Assembly: GCA_945861155.1 (NCBI GenBank)
Contig: CAMATN010000014.1
Location: 1 to 56,775, forward strand
Length of the DNA: 56,775 bases
Reading direction: 5' to 3'
From: Rhizobium sp. Q54
GTDB lineage: Bacteria > Pseudomonadota > Alphaproteobacteria > ATCC43930 > CGMCC-115725
Part shown: in pieces, positions 24,380-32,908 of the stretch
Position numbering within the stretch: the first letter of the stretch is position 1
Layout of the letters: each line of letters begins with the position of its first letter
The notes under the pieces: generated by a model
What the model saw: the letters and a program-made list of their open reading frames with translations, nothing else
The model's database searches: none
Told to the model about the DNA's origin: nothing
Translations under genes and position numbers: made by a program

Positions 24380-24751
24380 ATGATTCGTCGCGCGACGCTG
24401 ACCGCCGCGGCAATTGCGGTGTCGCTGCTGGTTGCGAGGGTGCCGGCCCATGCCGGGTTTGGCGCGGTCGCCTACGATCAGGACGCCGGCGCCTATGGCG
24501 CGACCTGGAACGCGCCGACGCAAGCGGGCGCCAACGAGGCCGCGCTAAAGCAATGCGCCAGCGCCAATTGCCGTGTGCATGCGGTCGAACCGAAGGGTTG
24601 CGGCGCGCTCGCGTTGAGCGATCAGGACAAAGCCTGGGGCGGCGCCGACCGCGAAACTCTCGTCCTAGCCAAACGCGACGCGCTCGCGCGTTGCCAGGAG
24701 AGTACGACGGCGGGCACCTGTGCCGTGCGCGTGTCCGGCTGCAATAAATAG
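24380..24751 (+). CDS. DUF4189 domain secreted protein (copy 3)
   Basis: A 123-residue secreted protein with a signal peptide (IRRATLTAAAIAVSLLVARVPAHA) and one DUF4189 domain (FGAVAYDQDAGAYGATWNAP, ALKQCASANCRVHAVEPKGC, ALALSDQDKAWGGAD, final SGCNK). The cysteine pattern matches copies 1 and 2. Three ATGs (24365, 24374, 24380) are in frame; I chose 24380 because GAGGA sits six bases upstream. It is followed by the convergent aspartate dehydrogenase gene. The tandem arrangement points to local duplication. Confidence 0.8.
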   Translation: MIRRATLTAAAIAVSLLVARVPAHAGFGAVAYDQDAGAYGATWNAPTQAGANEAALKQCASANCRVHAVEPKGCGALALSDQDKAWGGADRETLVLAKRDALARCQESTTAGTCAVRVSGCNK

Positions 24752-24782
24752 CCCGGCCGCGCCGATCGCTGCTGTGTCGGCC

Positions 24783-25628
24783 TCAGGTGCCGATCGCGAG
24801 CGGGCTCGACAATTTACGCAACAGCGCGACGACCGAAAGCGGGGTCAGGCGGCCGGTTTTCGGGTTCTCGGCGCTCGGCACGTTCTCGATCTGCAAAACC
24901 AGTCGCGCCGTATCGGCCTCGACTTCGATCCGGTGGGTGTTGCGGGTGATTCCGGGATCGGCCCAGATCTCGATCGTCGTGCGGTCGGGGCCGATGCCGG
25001 CGAGCGCCAGCGCCGCCGCGACATTGACATTGGCCGGAAAGCCGCTTGCAGCTTCGCGCGCGGTGCCGGTGAAGACGCATCGCGGCTTCCAGATGCCCAG
25101 CACCGATATGCCGCGCTCGACCAGATAGGGCGCGCCGTCGAGGCCGTCCGGCGGCTTGCGGGTGATCATATGAACGCGCGAAATCTCGCCCTGGGCCGCC
25201 GCCTGAACCGCGTCGAGGCCAAGGAGGGCGCCGCTCGGCACCAGGATGCGGCCGCCGTGGCGTCGCGCCAAGTCGACCAGGTCGAAATTGTCGAGAAGCG
25301 CGCCGCAGGACAGCGTGACCAGGGTCCGGCCCGCCATCAACGCCGGCTCGGCGATCTCGCGCAACAGCGCGGCCGGGGCGCATTCGACGACGATGTCCCA
25401 CTCCGCCTCCGCCAGACGGGCGAGCGGCAAGACCGGAACCGGCCGGGCGAAAGCGGCCATCTGGCGTTCGGCGCGTGCGATGTCGCGGGCCGACACGGCT
25501 GCAAGCGCGAGCCCATCGATGCCCCCTTGGATGCCACGGTGGAGCTTGCGGTCGAGATGTTCGGCGACGACCCGGCCGATCGCGCCGAACCCGGCGATAG
25601 CAACCCGCAACCGGCGTCCCTCGGCCAT
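24783..25628 (-). CDS. nadX: L-aspartate dehydrogenase
   Basis: A 281-residue NAD(P)-dependent dehydrogenase that converts L-aspartate to iminoaspartate, which feeds quinolinate and NAD synthesis or serves aspartate breakdown. The N-terminal Rossmann motif is VAIAGFGAIGRVVAEHL. The catalytic-domain phrases ILVPSGALLGLDAVQAA, GFPANVNVAAALALAGIGPD and ITRNTHRIEVEAD, with the conserved His, fit the family. The ATG at 25628 has GGGAGG five bases upstream; a longer frame starting at 25658 is not supported. No nadA or nadC is adjacent, so a catabolic or anaplerotic role is equally possible. It is transcribed away from the MarR gene upstream on the same strand. Confidence 0.85.
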   Translation of the reverse strand: MAEGRRLRVAIAGFGAIGRVVAEHLDRKLHRGIQGGIDGLALAAVSARDIARAERQMAAFARPVPVLPLARLAEAEWDIVVECAPAALLREIAEPALMAGRTLVTLSCGALLDNFDLVDLARRHGGRILVPSGALLGLDAVQAAAQGEISRVHMITRKPPDGLDGAPYLVERGISVLGIWKPRCVFTGTAREAASGFPANVNVAAALALAGIGPDRTTIEIWADPGITRNTHRIEVEADTARLVLQIENVPSAENPKTGRLTPLSVVALLRKLSSPLAIGT

Positions 25629-25706
25629 GCCCGCCTCCCATCTTTGGATGACCGGCAAATCCTAACCCGGAACGATGAAAAATCGCGACAGGAGCCGGTA
25701 GCGGGA

Positions 25707-26153
25707 TCAGGAAAGCGCCCGCAATTCGGTACGCAGGCGGTCCGCGTCGGAGTCGGCGACCAACGCCTCGATCGCCTGGTGCTCGTCCTGCCAAACCGGA
25801 AATGCGACGACCAGCAAGGCCCGGCCGGGCGGCGTCAGAACGAGGCGGCGGAGGCGGCGATCGGCGGCATCGACCTCTATTTCGACCAGAGCGCGGCGCT
25901 CGAGCGGCTTCAGATTTGCGGTCAGCGTCGTGCGATCCATCGCCAGCAGCGCCGCGACCTGGCCGATCGTGGGCGGCTCCGGGCGGTTGAGCGACATCAG
26001 CAGCGAGAACTGACCGCTGGTCAGCCCAAGCGGCCGCAGCACCTCGTCGAAGCGCCGCGCGACGGCGCGCGCCGCCCGTTGCAAATGCAGGCACAGGCAG
26101 GTGTCCCGGACTTTCCGGGTGGTCTCGCGGGAAAGTGCGACAGCGTTTGACAT
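25707..26153 (-). CDS. MarR family transcriptional regulator
   Basis: A 148-residue winged-helix repressor: dimerisation helix LHLQRAARAVARRFDEVLRP, then LGLTSGQFSLLMSLNRPEPPTIG, recognition helix region VAALLAMDRTTLTANLKPLERRALVEIE, and the wing DAADRRLRRLVLTPPGRALL. Two cysteines near the N-terminus (DTCLCLHLQR) are conspicuous and could sense thiol-reactive or oxidising signals, as in some MarR/OhrR proteins; this is inference. A perfect 16-bp palindrome lies nine bases upstream of the start, so it is very probably autoregulated and may also control the divergent VOC gene. Confidence 0.88.
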   Translation of the reverse strand: MSNAVALSRETTRKVRDTCLCLHLQRAARAVARRFDEVLRPLGLTSGQFSLLMSLNRPEPPTIGQVAALLAMDRTTLTANLKPLERRALVEIEVDAADRRLRRLVLTPPGRALLVVAFPVWQDEHQAIEALVADSDADRLRTELRALS

Positions 26154-26162
26154 CGTCGAATT

Positions 26163-26178
26163 GAGTTGATATCAACTC
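26163..26178. promoter_or_regulatory. Probable MarR operator, perfect 16-bp palindrome
   Basis: GAGTTGATATCAACTC is an exact inverted repeat between the divergent MarR (start 26153) and VOC (start 26244) genes. Its length, symmetry and position are those of MarR-family operators. Overlap with the SD/start region of marR would permit tight autorepression. Confidence 0.75.
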
Positions 26179-26243
26179 TATCAGCCAATGTCCACCTGGC
26201 ACATGGAATCCACCCTCCCCAAACCCGCACGATAGGAAGCGCC

Positions 26244-26654
26244 ATGCAGATACAGCCCTACCTCTTCCTCGACGGAAAATGCGAGGAAGCGATCGAGTTT
26301 TATCGCAGCGCCCTCGGCGCCGAGGTGACGATGATGATGCGCTTCAAGGAGGCGCCGCCGTCCGATCCGGGGATGTGTCCGCCGGGAGCCGGTGAGAAGA
26401 TCATGCATTCGGCCTTTCAGATTGGCGACACAACCGTGCTCGCCTCCGACGGGCGCTGCCAGGGGGCTCCCAAATTCGACGGTTTCGCGCTGTCGCTGAC
26501 GGTGGCGAACGAAGCCGAAGCCGATCGCCTTTTCGCCGCGTTGGCCGAGGGCGGACAGGTCCAGATGCCGCTAGCCGAAACTTTTTTCTCGAAGCGCTTC
26601 GGCATGGTCGCCGATCGCTTTGGCGTGTCGTGGATGATCTATGTCGAGCGCTGA
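26244..26654 (+). CDS. VOC family protein, PhnB-like
   Basis: A 136-residue glyoxalase/bleomycin-resistance-fold protein of the PhnB/YjdN type. Typical segments: IQPYLFLDGKCEEAIEFYRSALGAEV, PGAGEKIMHSAFQIGDTTVLASD, FALSLTVANEAEADRLFAALAEGGQVQMPLAETFFSKRFGMVADRFGVSWMI. These small proteins are often annotated as demethylmenaquinone- or glyoxalase-like but most are uncharacterised. The ATG at 26244 has AGGAAG nearby. Divergent from MarR with the shared palindromic operator, so it is the likely regulatory target and may detoxify the MarR ligand. Confidence 0.82.
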   Translation: MQIQPYLFLDGKCEEAIEFYRSALGAEVTMMMRFKEAPPSDPGMCPPGAGEKIMHSAFQIGDTTVLASDGRCQGAPKFDGFALSLTVANEAEADRLFAALAEGGQVQMPLAETFFSKRFGMVADRFGVSWMIYVER

Positions 26655-26756
26655 CGACGCGGCGACCGGCGCGCGGACGGCGTAAGCGGCGCCACCAGTC
26701 GCGCTGGAGCAGGCGTAAGGGCAGGAATAGCCCGTCGCGCCAACCGGCGGTCTCGC

Positions 26757-27923
26757 TCAATACGATTTCGGCAGGCCGAGCACCCGCTCGCCGATATGCG
26801 ACAGGATCAGCTGCGACATGACTGGCGCGATGCGGGCGATCTGGATTTCGCGGAAATAGCGCTCGACGTGGAATTCGCTCGCATAGCCCATGCCGCCGTG
26901 GGTCAGCATCGCGGTCTCGCAGGCGCGCGCCCCCGCTTCGCCGGCGAAATATTTGGCGGCGTTGGCGAAAGCGCCCGCCTCCTCGCCGCGGTCATAGGCG
27001 GCGGCGGCGCGCAGCACCAATAATTCGGCGGCTTCGAGTTCGATCCAGCGCTCGGCAAGCGGATGCTGGATGCCCTGGTTCTGCCCGATCGGCCGGCCGA
27101 ACACCACGCGCTCCGCGGCATAGCGCGCGGCGCGGGCGAGGGCGACCCGCCCCAGGCCGACGGCCTCGGCGGCGATCAGGATGCGCTCGGGGTTCATGCC
27201 GTGCAGGATGTACTGGAAACCCTTGCCCTCTTCCCCGATGCGGTCCTCGAGCGGGACCTTGAGCCCGTCGATGAACAGCATGTTCGAATCGACCGCGTGG
27301 CGTCCCATCTTGGGGATCTCGCGCACTTCGACGGCGCTGCGGTCGAGGTCGGTATAGAACAGCGTCATGCCGTGCGACGGCCGGGCCGCCTCTTCGAACG
27401 GGGTCGTGCGGGTCAGGATCAGCATCTTTTCGGCAACCTGAGCGGTCGAGGTCCAGATCTTGCGCCCGGTGATGACATAGCCGTTGCCGTCGCGCGTCGC
27501 GCGGGTCTTGAGCCTTGTCGTGTCGAGGCCGACATCGGGCTCGGTGACCGCGAAACAGGCTTTTTCGTTGCCGGCGATCAACGGCGGCAGAAAGCGCTGT
27601 TGCTGCTCGCGCGTGCCGAACACGACGACCGGGTGCAGCCCGAAGATGTTCATATGCACCGCCGACGCGCCGCTGAACCCGGCCCCCGATTGCGCCACCG
27701 CCTGCATGACGATCGCCGCCTCGGTGATGCCGAGGCCGCTGCCGCCGAATTCCTCCGGCATCGCGACGCCGAGCCAGCCGCCCGCGGCCATCGCCTGATG
27801 GAAATCATGCGGGAAGCCGCCATCCTGGTCCTTCTTCAACCAGTAATCGTCGCCGAATCGCCCGCACAGCCGCGCCACCGCGTCGCGGATATCCAGATGC
27901 TCAGCCGTCAGCGCGAAGCTCAT
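26757..27923 (-). CDS. Acyl-CoA dehydrogenase lacking the usual catalytic Glu motif
   Basis: A 388-residue acyl-CoA dehydrogenase: N-terminal helices, FAD/substrate region KACFAVTEPDVGLDTTRLKT, VITGRKIWTSTAQVAEKM, and the C-terminal domain THGGMGYASEFHVERYFREIQIARIAPVMSQLILSHIGERVLG. Most relatives have EGT(S/N)xI in the last segment, whereas this protein reads IARIAPVM. A subgroup shares this IAPV wording, so the base may be supplied elsewhere or the chemistry altered; this is not determined. Length is typical. It stands alone between the VOC gene and tRNA-Leu, with no obvious operon partner. Confidence 0.88.
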   Translation of the reverse strand: MSFALTAEHLDIRDAVARLCGRFGDDYWLKKDQDGGFPHDFHQAMAAGGWLGVAMPEEFGGSGLGITEAAIVMQAVAQSGAGFSGASAVHMNIFGLHPVVVFGTREQQQRFLPPLIAGNEKACFAVTEPDVGLDTTRLKTRATRDGNGYVITGRKIWTSTAQVAEKMLILTRTTPFEEAARPSHGMTLFYTDLDRSAVEVREIPKMGRHAVDSNMLFIDGLKVPLEDRIGEEGKGFQYILHGMNPERILIAAEAVGLGRVALARAARYAAERVVFGRPIGQNQGIQHPLAERWIELEAAELLVLRAAAAYDRGEEAGAFANAAKYFAGEAGARACETAMLTHGGMGYASEFHVERYFREIQIARIAPVMSQLILSHIGERVLGLPKSY

Positions 27924-28079
27924 GTCGCTCTCCTTTCCCGAGACGCCCTACCTCCGGCAGAGTTATGGCCCGAATAGCGCAAGCGTGCACGGGTCGTTGA
28001 CAGTCGTTGACAATGCGAGTGGGCCGGCCTATTTCCCGCCGGCCGAATCGATGGCCGAATCCATCGGTGTTATCCACGG

Positions 28080-28164
28080 GCGCCCGTGGCGGAATTGGCA
28101 GACGCGCACGGTTCAGGTCCGTGTTCCGAAAGGAGTGGTGGTTCGACTCCACTCGGGCGCACCA
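28080..28164 (+). tRNA. tRNA-Leu (CAG)
   Basis: An 85-base class II tRNA with acceptor arms GCGCCCG (28080-28086) and CGGGCGC (28154-28160), a D arm GCGGAATTGGCAGACGC, an anticodon arm CACGG-TTCAGGT-CCGTG giving anticodon CAG, a long variable arm, and a T loop TTCGACT. Discriminator A73 is followed by an encoded CCA (28162-28164). The CAG anticodon reads CUG leucine codons. No integrase or att duplication abuts it. Confidence 0.93.
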
Positions 28165-28417
28165 TTTGTCGGCGTCGCCGGCGCTGCAACCGGGCGCGAT
28201 TCGACCGTCAGCGGCGGGCTCGCGCCAGATCGGCCGCACCTCGCCGAATTGACGCGCCGCCCGTCTGGGTAGATATTCCGCTCGTCGGCCAAGCTTCGGA
28301 TCAGAGATTTTATGAAAGTTGCGAACGTCGCGCGACGGGGCGCCTGGCCCCGCAACCCGCCTGCCGGCGGTCGCGCCGCAATGCCGGTGCGTCGAGCCGA
28401 TCGCGGGGTGGCGTGAG

Positions 28418-29029
28418 ATGACCCATTGGCTGCATCAGGGCGACCTGCCCGAAGGAATCGGCTTCGGCGAGGCCGTCGCGGTCGACACCGAGGCGATGGG
28501 GCTCAACCCTCACCGCGACCGGTTGTGCCTGGTGCAGCTCTCGGGCGGCGACGGTGACGCGCACCTCGTTCAGCTGGTCCCCGGTTGCTATGACGCTCCG
28601 AACCTGAAACGCCTGTTCGCCGATCCCGCAATCGTCAAGCTGTTCCATTTCGCGCGGTTCGATATCGCGATCATCCGGCACTATCTTGGGGTCATGCCGG
28701 AGCCGCTCTATTGCACCAAGATCGCGTCGCGTCTGGTGCGGACCTTTACCGACCGCCACGGGCTGCGGGATTTGTGCAAGGACATCCTCGGGGTCGATCT
28801 CAAAAAAGAGCAGCAGAGCTCGGATTGGGGATCGGCCTCGCTGAGCGAGGAACAGCTGCGCTATGCCGCCTCCGACGTGCTGCATCTGCACGCGCTGCGC
28901 ACGCGGCTCGATGCGATGCTGGCGCGCGAACGGCGCACCGAGCTGGCGCACCACTGCTTCGAGTTTCTGCCGGCCCGCGCCTTGCTTGACCTTGCCGGCT
29001 GGGCCGAGCAGGACATCTTCGCGCATTAG
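28418..29029 (+). CDS. RNase D-like 3'-5' exonuclease
   Basis: A 203-residue DEDD-family exonuclease: AVAVDTEAMGL carries the first D and E, LKRLFADPAIVKLFHFARFDIAII the next D, and SEEQLRYAASDVLHLHALRTRLD the Y...D (DEDDy) motif. It corresponds to the catalytic domain of RNase D without the C-terminal HRDC domain, a short form common in alphaproteobacteria. It likely trims tRNA or other small RNA 3' ends. Start at ATG 28418 gives the family N-terminus; the longer upstream frame has no supporting motif. It lies 250 bases downstream of tRNA-Leu and is followed directly by kdsD. Confidence 0.85.
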   Translation: MTHWLHQGDLPEGIGFGEAVAVDTEAMGLNPHRDRLCLVQLSGGDGDAHLVQLVPGCYDAPNLKRLFADPAIVKLFHFARFDIAIIRHYLGVMPEPLYCTKIASRLVRTFTDRHGLRDLCKDILGVDLKKEQQSSDWGSASLSEEQLRYAASDVLHLHALRTRLDAMLARERRTELAHHCFEFLPARALLDLAGWAEQDIFAH

Positions 29030-29047
29030 CGCCACGCGGGTTGCGCT

Positions 29048-30133
29048 TTGGGGCGCGCGGCCCCGGGGCAATCCTCGGGCTTGGTTTTGGGGGAAAAAGC
29101 GATCGCCGTCTCGCTCGACACCGTATTCAGCAGCTTGGCGAGCAGCCTCGCGCATAACGCCCATGAGCCTGCTGCGCTGGGTCGCGATCTCGAGGTCGCG
29201 CGCCGGGTCATTCGCGCCGAGATCGACGGTCTCGAACAGCTCTCGCAAACGCTCGACGCCGCTTTCGGCGCCGCCCTCGATCGGTGCGCCGCGGCGCGCG
29301 GCCGGCTGATCGTTACCGGCATTGGCAAGAGCGGTCATGTCGCGCGTAAGATCGCCGCGACTCTGGCCTCGACCGGCGCGCCGGCCCAGTTCGTCCACGC
29401 CGCCGAGGCCAGCCACGGCGACCTCGGAATGATCGGCGCCGAGGACGTGATCCTCGCGCTGTCGAATTCCGGCGAGAGCGCCGAATTGGCTGACATTCTG
29501 GCCTATTCGCGGCGGTTCAAGATCCCGCTCATCGCGATCACCGGCGGGCGCGGCTCGACCCTCGCCGAGGCGGCCGATGTTGTGCTGCTGCTGCCGCGCG
29601 CCGCCGAAGCCTGCCCGATGGGCCTCGCCCCGACGACCTCGACGACGATCATGATGGCGATCGGCGACGCGCTGGCGATCGCGCTGCTCGAACGAAAGGG
29701 ATTTTCCTCGGTCGATTTCCAGCGTTTCCACCCCGGCGGGCGGCTCGGGCGTCGGCTGTTGCGGGTTGGCGATATCATGCACCCATGCGACAGCGTGCCG
29801 CTGGTCTCGCCGCACGCACCGATGTCCGAAGCGATCCTCGTCATGACCGCCAAGAGCTTTGGCATCGTCGGGGTCTGCGGCGACGACGGCGTGCTGGTCG
29901 GGGTCGTTACCGATGGCGACCTGCGCCGCCACATGGATCACCGGCTGCTCGCCCGCACGGTGGGCGAGATCATGCACGGCGACCCGAAAACCATTACCGC
30001 CGGCCAACTCGCCGCCGAGGCGCTCGGGCTGATGAACGGGTTCGCGATTACCTCGCTGTTCGTCGTCGATGACGGGCGGCGTCCGGCCGGGTTTCTGCAC
30101 ATGCACGACTGCCTGCGCGCCGGGATCGCATGA
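29048..30133 (+). CDS. kdsD: Arabinose-5-phosphate isomerase (KdsD/KpsF)
   Basis: An isomerase that converts ribulose-5-phosphate to arabinose-5-phosphate, first committed step to KDO in LPS. The N-terminal SIS domain shows RLIVTGIGKSGHVARKIAATLASTGAPAQFVHAAEASHGDLGM and LALSNSGES, and the catalytic/PTGLAP-like MGLAPTTSTTIMMAIGDALA; the two C-terminal CBS domains end with FLHMHDCLRAGI. The domain order and length match KdsD. The start is uncertain: no ATG or GTG exists near the N-terminus, and TTGs at 29048, 29081 and 29087 are possible. The gene ends in an ATGA overlap with lptC and is the first member of the envelope block. Confidence 0.88.
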   Translation: MGRAAPGQSSGLVLGEKAIAVSLDTVFSSLASSLAHNAHEPAALGRDLEVARRVIRAEIDGLEQLSQTLDAAFGAALDRCAAARGRLIVTGIGKSGHVARKIAATLASTGAPAQFVHAAEASHGDLGMIGAEDVILALSNSGESAELADILAYSRRFKIPLIAITGGRGSTLAEAADVVLLLPRAAEACPMGLAPTTSTTIMMAIGDALAIALLERKGFSSVDFQRFHPGGRLGRRLLRVGDIMHPCDSVPLVSPHAPMSEAILVMTAKSFGIVGVCGDDGVLVGVVTDGDLRRHMDHRLLARTVGEIMHGDPKTITAGQLAAEALGLMNGFAITSLFVVDDGRRPAGFLHMHDCLRAGIA

Positions 30134-31038
30134 GGCTGGCCACGCGCGGATCGGCCCAGCGGGCGCAACGCCCCGAGCTCCCCCCATCGCCGCCTGTCGC
30201 CGGGGGGAGCGCCGCCGGCTGGCTTGCTGCCGCCCGGGCTGCCCGGGCCGCCCGGACGCTGGGCGGTCTCCCCAACGATCGGCACAGCCGGCGCGTTGCT
30301 CTGCTGAAACGAGTGCTGCCGGCGATCGGCGTGGCTCTGCTGCTGCTGGTGGCGATGTGGCCGCGGCTGGCGCCGCTGTGGGAACGGATCAGGCTCAGCT
30401 TTCCGGCGATCGATTTGCGCGATGCACGCGACCTGCAAATGATTAACCCGCGATACGCCGGCATCGATCGCGTCGGGCGCCCGTTTCTGGTCACCGCCGC
30501 TTCGGGCCGTCAGGTGCCCGACCGGCAGGATCTGATGTCGCTGCAGGCGCCGCGCGCCGATGTCAAAACGCAGGGCGGCGCCGTCATCGTCGTGTCGGCC
30601 ATGCGCGGGGTCTACCAATCGCAAGTCGCGCTGCTCGACCTGTTTGGCGATGTCACGCTGGTTCATCAAAACGGGACCCGCTTCCTCAGCCAGACCGCCC
30701 GGGTCAATGCCGCCGGCAACACGGCCGAGGGCAGCGACCCGGTCGCGGGGCACGGGCCGTCGGGCGAGATCGCGGCGCAAGGGTTTCGGATCCTCGACCG
30801 GGGCGACACGATCCTGTTCACGGGCAAATCCGATATGCGGCTCAAAGGCGCCAAACCGGGCGCCGCCAAGAGCGCCCCGGCGGCCTTGCCTGCCCCGATC
30901 GCCCTCGTCGCGGCGCGGGTCGAGGCCGAGGCGAGACCATTGCTCGCCGCCGATAGGCGCGCCGCCAAGCCCAAAGCCGCCGATCCCAAAGCCGCGGGGG
31001 CGAGCGCCCCGATCAAGCCTGTTCGCAAGAACCCCTAG
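30130..31038 (+). CDS. lptC: LPS export periplasmic protein LptC
   Basis: A 302-residue inner-membrane-anchored protein that relays LPS from LptBFG to LptA. There is one transmembrane segment (LLKRVLPAIGVALLLLVAMW, about residues 58-77) and a periplasmic beta-jellyroll (RDLQMINPRYAGIDRVGRPF to DTILFTGKSDMRLKG). The N-terminal about 55 residues are Pro/Ala/Arg-rich and the C-terminus is a Lys/Ala/Pro tail (KPKAADPKAAGASAP), both longer than in E. coli LptC. It starts in the last codons of kdsD (ATGA overlap) and ends two bases before lptA, supporting one transcript. Confidence 0.8.
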   Translation: MRLATRGSAQRAQRPELPPSPPVAGGSAAGWLAAARAARAARTLGGLPNDRHSRRVALLKRVLPAIGVALLLLVAMWPRLAPLWERIRLSFPAIDLRDARDLQMINPRYAGIDRVGRPFLVTAASGRQVPDRQDLMSLQAPRADVKTQGGAVIVVSAMRGVYQSQVALLDLFGDVTLVHQNGTRFLSQTARVNAAGNTAEGSDPVAGHGPSGEIAAQGFRILDRGDTILFTGKSDMRLKGAKPGAAKSAPAALPAPIALVAARVEAEARPLLAADRRAAKPKAADPKAAGASAPIKPVRKNP

Positions 31039-31039
31039 C

Positions 31040-32046
31040 ATGCCGCCATTTCGCGCCAGGTCCCGGCTCATCGGCGCCGCAGCCTTCGGCGCGGCGCTGG
31101 TTCTGTCGGGGTTGCCGCCTGACCCGGCGACGGCGCAGATCCTCGGACCGTCCGACAATCAGCCGCTCCAGATCCAGGCCGATTCGGGGATCGAGTGGCA
31201 GCAGAACGCGCGTCTTTACATTGCGCGCGGCAACGCGGTCGCGACCCGCGGCTCAAGCGAGGTGCGCGCCGACACGCTGACCGCCCACTACCGGGACGCC
31301 AAAACAGGCGATGCCGGCGGCAACACCGAGATATACCGGGTCGAGGCGGAGGGCCGCGTCACGCTGAAGCGCGATACGCAGAGCGTGGTCGGCGACCGCG
31401 CCGTTTACGATGTCGACCAGGCGATCGCCGTGGTCACCGGCAAGGGGATCAAGCTGACCACCGCCAACGATGTCGTAACCGCGCGCGACAGTCTGGAATG
31501 GTACGACCAGAAACAGATCGCGGTGGCCCGCGGCGATGCCGTCGCGACCCGCCAGGGCAAGACCATCAAGGCCGACATCCTGACCGCCTATATGAAAAAG
31601 ACAGCAACACCGCCAGCAAAGGCCGGTGCGCCTGCCGGCCGGCCGGCTCCGGCTCGGGCTAAACCGTCGGTCACGCCCGCGGCGTCGGGGAGCAGCACGG
31701 CCAATGCGGGCACGGCCGCCGGCGAGTCGAAAATCAGCCGGGTCGACGCCCAGGGCCATGTCGTCATCACCAACGCGCTCGACACCGGCCGCGGCGATTT
31801 CGGGGTGTACAACGCGGACACCGGCATCGCGACGCTGATCGGCAACGTCGTAATCCAGCGCGGCAAGGATGTGATCCGCGGGCAGCGCGGCGTCATGGAC
31901 CTCAACAACAATGTGAGCCGCCTGATGCCGGGCGGCGGCCCCGGAAGTCAGCCGGGCGAACCCCGCCAACGGGTGCAGGGGCTGCTCGTTCGCGACAACC
32001 CGGCCGGACGCGCCGCTTCCCCGGCGACGACGGGCGCGAAGCAGCC

Positions 32047-32050
<4 letters not shown>
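31040..32050 (+). CDS. lptA: LPS transport periplasmic protein LptA
   Basis: A 336-residue secreted OstA-like protein that forms the periplasmic bridge for LPS. A signal peptide ([16 protein letters not shown]...) is followed by the N-terminal OstA motif [32 protein letters not shown] and repeated strands ([60 protein letters not shown]). A Pro/Ala-rich linker (residues about 195-230) splits the jellyroll region, and the C-terminus is also Gly/Pro-rich. Longer than E. coli LptA, but this is common in alphaproteobacteria. Its stop overlaps the lptB GTG (GTGA). Confidence 0.85.
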
Positions 32051-32889
<839 letters not shown>

Positions 32890-32908
32890 CCCGCTCCGGA
32901 CGGCGCTC

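Noticed and set aside
24720-26150. Plus-strand frame opposite aspartate dehydrogenase and MarR
   Set aside because: Low-complexity Arg/Asp composition and no start signal; antisense to two recognised genes.
28080-28164. tRNA-Leu as an integration site
   Set aside because: No integrase and no repeated 3' end segment lie nearby.
28310-30187. Minus-strand frame of 625 codons opposite RNase D and kdsD
   Set aside because: Antisense shadow; both plus-strand genes have complete family motifs.
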